NCBI GenBank assembly: GCA_014859215.1
Contig: JACUUS010000129.1
Location: 1-6,451 of the forward strand
DNA: 6,451 bases
Direction of reading: 5' to 3'
DNA from: Dehalococcoidia bacterium
Lineage (GTDB): Bacteria > Chloroflexota > Dehalococcoidia > SZUA-161
The notes beneath the pieces are model-generated. The model was not told where the DNA came from. It ran no database searches and saw only the letters and a list, made by a program, of their open reading frames with translations. A program made the position numbers and the translations under genes. This document shows, piece after piece, positions 5,346 through 6,451 of the stretch (position 1 is its first letter; the number at the start of each line of letters is the position of its first letter).

Positions 5346-5698
5346 GGGGACGTGTGGTTCGACAGGGGAGTTTGTTTCAGAGTTGCAGGCCGAGGCGCCA
5401 TCGCCCTCGTAAATCAGGTGGCAAAAAAGTAACTGGCGAACGCGAATTCGCACTGGCAGCCTAACCTAGGCAGCCACGTCCATCCTTGCCTCACCTCGAC
5501 GGGCGGGAATGGGCGCCGACAAGCCGAGGTGCTGCGGACCCCGACGCCGGTAAGGGACGCTTAAGATAAATCGGCTGGCGCTATCGAAGTCGGTGGCTGG
5601 ACGGCGATAGAGCGAGACAAATACAGCCAGCTAAGCCTGTAGAGACTCTGGATGGGGCTCTTCTGGACGGGGAGTTCGACTCTCCCCCGTCTCCACCA
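5346..5698 (+). ncRNA. ssrA: Transfer-messenger RNA (tmRNA)
   Basis: This 353-base one-piece tmRNA tags stalled proteins and rescues ribosomes. The 5' end GGGGACG (5346-5352) pairs with CGTCTCC (5688-5694), including the G3-U pair that marks alanine identity. The discriminator A5695 and an encoded CCA (5696-5698) follow. The T-arm has stem GGGAG/CTCCC (5670-5674 with 5682-5686) around loop TTCGACT; one extra C at 5687 may extend the stem to 6 pairs. The 5' D-like region reads GGTTCGACAGGGGAG. Helix P2 can form from CAGAG (5378-5382) and CTCTG (5646-5650), extended by GCAGGC with GCCTGT. The hairpin GAGGCG/CGCCCTC before the tag fits pseudoknot 1. No good promoter is seen in the 16-base gap after smpB, so the RNA is probably cut from a longer transcript. 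Confidence 0.96.
5435..5464 (+). other. tmRNA tag reading frame: GEREFALAA, stop
   Basis: The resume codon is GGC at 5435, preceded by the A-rich AAAAAAGTAACT of the usual pre-tag context. Nine codons then encode GEREFALAA, ending in TAA at 5462-5464. With the alanine carried by tmRNA, the full tag is AGEREFALAA. The ALAA end is the standard ClpXP-type degron. The start resembles the Dehalococcoides tag as I recall it (GERELVLAG). The frame is also open upstream of GGC, so the resume point is inferred from context and from that resemblance. Confidence 0.85.
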
Positions 5699-5711
5699 AA
5701 TCGAAATATGC

Positions 5712-5746
5712 GGACTCCTTCTTCAAGATGGAGTCTATGTCTTTTT
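5712..5746 (+). terminator. Probable intrinsic terminator after ssrA
   Basis: GACTCC (5713-5718) and GGAGTC (5730-5735) form a perfect 6-base stem, with a possible flanking G-T pair and a short inner TC/GA stem. A run of five T follows at 5742-5746. The 6-base gap between stem and T-run is longer than ideal. It begins 14 bases after the tmRNA CCA end. Confidence 0.55.
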
Positions 5747-5763
5747 CGGGACACTTCCAGGGA

Positions 5764-5799
5764 GGGCGGGGCCTGATCCCCGGCCCGGCCTGTTTCTTT
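5764..5799 (+). terminator. Second GC-rich hairpin with T-rich tail downstream of ssrA
   Basis: GGGCGGGG (5764-5771) can pair with CCCCG plus CCC (5778-5782 and 5784-5786), with one bulged G and a 6-base loop. The T-rich stretch TGTTTCTTT (5791-5799) follows after GGCC. This could be a back-up terminator, though the stem-to-T spacing is again imperfect. Confidence 0.35.
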
Positions 5800-5803
5800 G
5801 TCG

Positions 5804-5832
5804 GAGGCCGGAGGCTCTCGAAGCCAGGCCTC
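5804..5832. repeat. Nested inverted repeat (hairpin) of unknown role
   Basis: The outer arms GAGGCC (5804-5809) and GGCCTC (5827-5832) enclose inner arms GGCT (5813-5816) and AGCC (5822-5825) around a 5-base loop. No T-run follows on either strand, so it is not a standard terminator. It could be a dispersed palindromic element or an RNA stability hairpin. The whole stretch from 5699 to 5900 holds no gene I can support. Confidence 0.4.
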
Positions 5833-5904
5833 GAACACTCCCTCTCCTCTCACGAAGATCAGCCTAATTACCACGTATTTGTGTCTTGAACTACCTTAAT
5901 AGCA

Positions 5905-5931
5905 TATGATAGACCGACTAATGCGTCAGTC
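5905..5931 (+). promoter_or_regulatory. Putative promoter -10 and operator of the TetR-family gene
   Basis: A TATGAT -10 candidate (5905-5910) lacks a well-spaced -35: TTGAAC at 5886-5891 is only 13 bases away. Directly downstream is a 16-base quasi-palindrome (5916-5931), GACTAAT-GC-GTCAGTC, with 5 of 7 base pairs matching. Its right half equals the GTCAGTC half-site seen in several TetR-family operators. It lies between the -10 and the ribosome site, which is the usual place for autorepression. Confidence 0.4.
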
Positions 5932-5947
5932 AGCGATAGGAGCGCCT

Positions 5948-6277
5948 ATGCCGAGAAGCAAGAAGTTGAGCGATCGGATGCGGGCCGAAAGCCGCACACA
6001 AATCCTGTCCGCCGCGCGACGCCTGTTTGCTGACAATGGCTATTTCAAATGCAGAGTGTCAGATATCGCCCAGGCGGCCGACATGAGTCAAGGTAACGTG
6101 TACTGGTATTTCACAAGCAAAGAAGAAGTGCTCAAAGCAGTCTTGGCGGTTGGATTTGAAGCCGTGGAACGGGTGCTGGAAGAAACCAGCCTTCAAACGG
6201 GTAGCGGACTGCAACAGCTCACAGACTTGACGGACAAATACATTTACCATCGGTCTTCGTTGTTATACATACCATAA
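5948..6277 (+). CDS. TetR-family transcriptional regulator, C-terminally truncated
   Basis: At 109 residues this is about half the usual TetR length (roughly 190-220). The DNA-binding domain is complete at about residues 12-65: the first helix RTQILSAARRLFADNGY, then VSDIAQAADMSQGNVYWYF with the recognition helix, then TSKEEVLKAVL. After a short helix (about 66-80) the frame runs through GLQQLTDLTDKY and stops at 6275-6277, so most of the ligand-binding and dimerisation domain is missing. ATG at 5948 is preferred to 5906 because AGGAG (5938-5942) lies 5 bases upstream and the extra residues do not fit the family. Neither other forward frame after 6240 resumes recognisable TetR sequence, so an insertion or deletion is likelier than a single frameshift. 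It may be a pseudogene, or may make a DNA-binding fragment. Its targets are unknown. Confidence 0.75.
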   Translation: MPRSKKLSDRMRAESRTQILSAARRLFADNGYFKCRVSDIAQAADMSQGNVYWYFTSKEEVLKAVLAVGFEAVERVLEETSLQTGSGLQQLTDLTDKYIYHRSSLLYIP

Positions 6278-6451
6278 ACATTGGTGGTCCGGCGGAAGCT
6301 GCCGCTTTCTTTATACCGGGTATTGCCGCGGTTGCCTTACTTCCAGCTCTGGGTGTCAGCTGCGCTCTTGCCTTCCCCGGCGGCTTCAAGGCCCGGTCAC
6401 CTTGATGGCGTGCGTATTCCGATCAAGACAGCCCAAAGGTCGGTATCTAGG
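6278..6451. other. Right edge with no recognisable gene
   Basis: The last 174 bases follow the premature TetR stop. One forward frame is open to 6403 and would encode a hydrophobic, Ala/Pro/Gly-rich peptide, but it has no start codon with a ribosome site and no family I recognise. The bases around 6417-6433 (GTATTCCGATCAAGACA) recall the TTCCGATCAAG-type subterminal repeats I associate with some IS21-like elements. Only one copy is visible before the window ends, so this is a weak lead. Confidence 0.25.

Noticed and set aside
5581..5874. Short open frames on both strands across the tmRNA 3' end
   Set aside because: They overlap the structural part of ssrA and the hairpins after it, and lack ribosome sites.
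5906..5947. Longer TetR start at ATG 5906
   Set aside because: That ATG lies in the putative -10 and has no Shine-Dalgarno; the added residues do not belong to the family and the operator-like palindrome would fall inside the coding region.
6250..6403. Forward frame encoding a hydrophobic Ala/Pro/Gly-rich peptide
   Set aside because: It has no credible start or ribosome site and no recognised family; its reverse strand is equally open, so coding cannot be supported.

Overview
The window is about 6.4 kb of moderately GC-rich bacterial DNA. It probably comes from the Chloroflexota, class Dehalococcoidia or a close relative. The best lineage clue is the tmRNA, whose tag reads GEREFALAA. As I recall it, the Dehalococcoides tag is GERELVLAG, with the same GERE start and glycine resume codon. 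The other genes (pheA, a CtpA-type protease, DUF948/YtxH-type envelope proteins, a thiolase paired with an HMG-CoA-synthase/DUF35 protein, smpB) fit that guess but do not prove it.

Layout. At the left edge (3-200, +) is the 3' end of a prephenate dehydratase gene: the ACT domain with its ESRP motif. It runs head-on, 9 bases away, into a two-gene minus-strand operon of small one-helix membrane proteins: a DUF948-like protein (723-433) and a YtxH protein (449-210) that overlap by 17 bases. Upstream of these on the same strand is an S41 C-terminal processing protease (2036-855). A 127-base divergent region follows. It carries two face-to-face sigma70-type promoters, one for the protease and one for the operon to its right, and the same octamer CTTCGTAC sits in the spacer of each.

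The rightward operon has two genes. The first (2164-3570) fuses an HMG-CoA-synthase-like fold to a DUF35 module (zinc ribbon plus OB fold). By motif alignment, the Glu, Cys and His of HMG-CoA synthase are replaced by Thr66, Met98 and Ala221. The second (3600-4793) is a thiolase that keeps its nucleophilic Cys85 and the HDCF and GHPIGASG motifs. Together they resemble the archaeal thiolase/HMG-CoA synthase/DUF35 complex, with one partner catalytically silent and the bridging domain fused to it. I infer an acyl-CoA C-C bond-cleaving or bond-forming enzyme that is not part of mevalonate synthesis. The substrate cannot be read from the sequence.

Next is the trans-translation module: smpB (4853-5329) and ssrA (5346-5698), 16 bases apart. 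Two overlapping promoters, offset by exactly 10 bp, sit on the smpB start codon, which has no Shine-Dalgarno sequence. The first could give a leaderless smpB message. The second would start inside smpB and could only supply tmRNA. Structured, terminator-like DNA follows ssrA (5712-5832).

The right end has a TetR-family regulator (5948-6277) with a complete DNA-binding domain and almost no ligand-binding domain. A quasi-palindrome suited to autoregulation lies just upstream. The last 174 bases hold no gene I can recognise, and may be the edge of an insertion that truncated the regulator.
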